NCBI GenBank assembly: GCA_003484785.1
Contig: DNAD01000096.1
Coordinates: 1-6,396, forward strand
Reading direction: 5' to 3'
Length of the DNA: 6,396 nt
Origin: Lachnospiraceae bacterium
GTDB lineage: Bacteria; Bacillota; Clostridia; Lachnospirales; Lachnospiraceae
A program made the position numbers and the translations under genes. The notes beneath the pieces were generated by a model. The model was not told the origin of the DNA, did not search any database, and saw only the letters and a program-made list of their open reading frames with translations. Shown here one piece after another: positions 5,148 to 6,396 of the stretch; within the stretch, counting starts at the first letter, position 1, and each line of letters starts with the position of its first letter.

Positions 5148-6396
5148 ATGAATGTAGCGGGAATGAAAATAGGAAAAGCGGATCTGGGGATAGCGCTCTA
5201 CCTTCTGGCAGCGTTTATCTTCCTTATCGTGCCTATGAACGAAACGCTGCTGGATGTCTGTCTTACTATAGATATGGGCATTTCCTTCGCGATCCTTTTT
5301 AATGCCATGTTCTGCAAGGAAGTCCTCGACATGAGCAATTTCCCGACTATCCTCCTGTTTTCAACGATATTCAGGATATCGCTCAATGTATCCTCCACAA
5401 GGCTGATACTTACCAAGGGCGAAGCCGGAAACGTGGTAGCTACCTTCGGTAACTTCGTCGGAGGCGGCGATCTTGTAATAGGCATAATAATCTACATGAT
5501 CCTGCTGATAGTCCAGTTCATGGTCATCAACAAAGGTACCGAGCGTATAGCCGAGGTCAGCGCCAGGTTTACCCTTGATGCCATGCCCGGTAAACAGATG
5601 GCCATAGATGCGGATCTCAATACCGGAGCCATCGATGATGCCGAAGCGAAGAAAAGAAGAGACAAGATCCAGGACGAGGCCAGCTTCTTCGGGGCCATGG
5701 ACGGTGCCACTAAGTACGTCAAGGGAGATTCCACCGCAGGCCTTATCATTACGGCGATAAACGTGGTAGGGGGTATAGCCACCGGCATGCTCAATATGGG
5801 ACTGGGCATCGCGGATGCGGTACAGAAATATACCATACTTACCATAGGTGACGGACTTATAAGCCAGATCCCTTCCCTCCTTATTTCTTTGTCCACAGGT
5901 ATCCTGATCACCAAGGGAAGCATGAAGGAGGAGCTGGGAGGCGCGATAGTAAAGCAGATCTTCGGTCTTCCCAAGGCTCTTTACCTGGTAGGAGGGGTGC
6001 TCTGCTTCCTGGGGATAGTGACCCCCTTAAACGCCGTGATCTTCCTAGCTATCGGCTTTATCTTCGTAATAGCCGGAAGATACGTTTCCGGGCTTGTGGA
6101 GGAAGCGGAGGTAGAGGAGAAGGTGGACGAGACGGAGGCGGAGGCCGAAGAGGTAAGGAAGCCGGAGAACGTTACCTCCCTGCTGCAGGTCGATCCCATC
6201 GAGCTGGAATTCGGTTACGGCATTATTCCCCTTGCGGATGTCAATCAGGGCGGTGACCTGCTTGACAGAGTGGTCATGATCAGAAGGCAGATCGCTCTTG
6301 AGCTTGGAACCGTGGTTCCGATAATCCGCTTAAGGGATAATATCCAGCTCAACCCGAACCAGTATATCATAAAGATAAAGGGAATACAGGTCAGCG
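5148..6396 (+). CDS. flhA: Flagellar export-gate protein FlhA, 3' end missing
   Basis: The frame is open from ATG 5148 to the window end, giving 416 residues of an expected 680-700. Residues about 13-130 and 196-312 hold the membrane helices. Between them is the conserved FHIPEP loop: RIAEVSARFTLDAMPGKQ (133-150), then the FFGAMDGATKYVKGD segment with conserved acidic residues D185 and D194. The early motif RISLNVSSTRLIL (76-88) is also typical. A very acidic linker (317-336, 11 of 20 residues Asp/Glu) leads to the start of the cytoplasmic domain (LQVDPIELEFGYGIIPL onward). In known systems nine FlhA subunits form the ring that docks chaperone-substrate complexes and uses proton-motive force. 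Another ATG at 5163 is possible; neither start has a strong Shine-Dalgarno sequence. flhF would be expected downstream by analogy with Bacillus. Confidence 0.96.
   Translation, partial: MNVAGMKIGKADLGIALYLLAAFIFLIVPMNETLLDVCLTIDMGISFAILFNAMFCKEVLDMSNFPTILLFSTIFRISLNVSSTRLILTKGEAGNVVATFGNFVGGGDLVIGIIIYMILLIVQFMVINKGTERIAEVSARFTLDAMPGKQMAIDADLNTGAIDDAEAKKRRDKIQDEASFFGAMDGATKYVKGDSTAGLIITAINVVGGIATGMLNMGLGIADAVQKYTILTIGDGLISQIPSLLISLSTGILITKGSMKEELGGAIVKQIFGLPKALYLVGGVLCFLGIVTPLNAVIFLAIGFIFVIAGRYVSGLVEEAEVEEKVDETEAEAEEVRKPENVTSLLQVDPIELEFGYGIIPLADVNQGGDLLDRVVMIRRQIALELGTVVPIIRLRDNIQLNPNQYIIKIKGIQVS

Overview
The window lies entirely inside a flagellar/chemotaxis operon on the + strand. It begins inside a FliY-type motor-switch gene and ends inside flhA. 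The order is fliY (5' end missing), cheY, fliO (called fliZ in Bacillus), fliP, fliQ, fliR, flhB, flhA (3' end missing). This is the order of the Bacillus/Clostridia fla-che operon. A FliY that fuses a CheC-like phosphatase domain to a FliN domain, a Bacillus-like CheY beside it, roughly 50% GC and frequent ATA/AGA/AGG codons all suggest a motile Firmicute. Lachnospiraceae (Butyrivibrio/Roseburia-like) is my best guess, inferred from style and not from any database match.

Layout: 1-942 encodes the switch/phosphatase protein, with a very methionine-rich repetitive linker between its two domains. 943-1055 is a spacer holding a small dyad, a hairpin that covers an AGGAGG motif, and then the real cheY ribosome binding site. 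1056-1418 is cheY. 1427-3821 holds the export-gate genes fliO, fliP, fliQ and fliR, closely packed except for a 69-base fliP-fliQ gap with two perfect hairpins. 3839-4981 is flhB. 4982-5147 is an AT-richer gap with a possible 39-codon ORF and several short dyads. From 5148 to the window end is the first 416 codons of flhA.

How the genes work together: CheY~P binds the rotor switch to change rotation, and FliY is both part of that switch and a CheY~P phosphatase. FliP, FliQ and FliR form the export gate at the base of the flagellum, with FliO assisting FliP assembly. FlhB switches substrate class through self-cleavage at its NPTH site, and FlhA forms the cytoplasmic docking ring. No promoter or terminator for the operon is visible; transcription probably starts upstream of the window.

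I found no new multi-gene system. The points worth a second look are small: the Met-rich FliY linker, structured gene junctions with weak ribosome binding sites, the unusual flhB-flhA gap, and the acidic FlhA linker.
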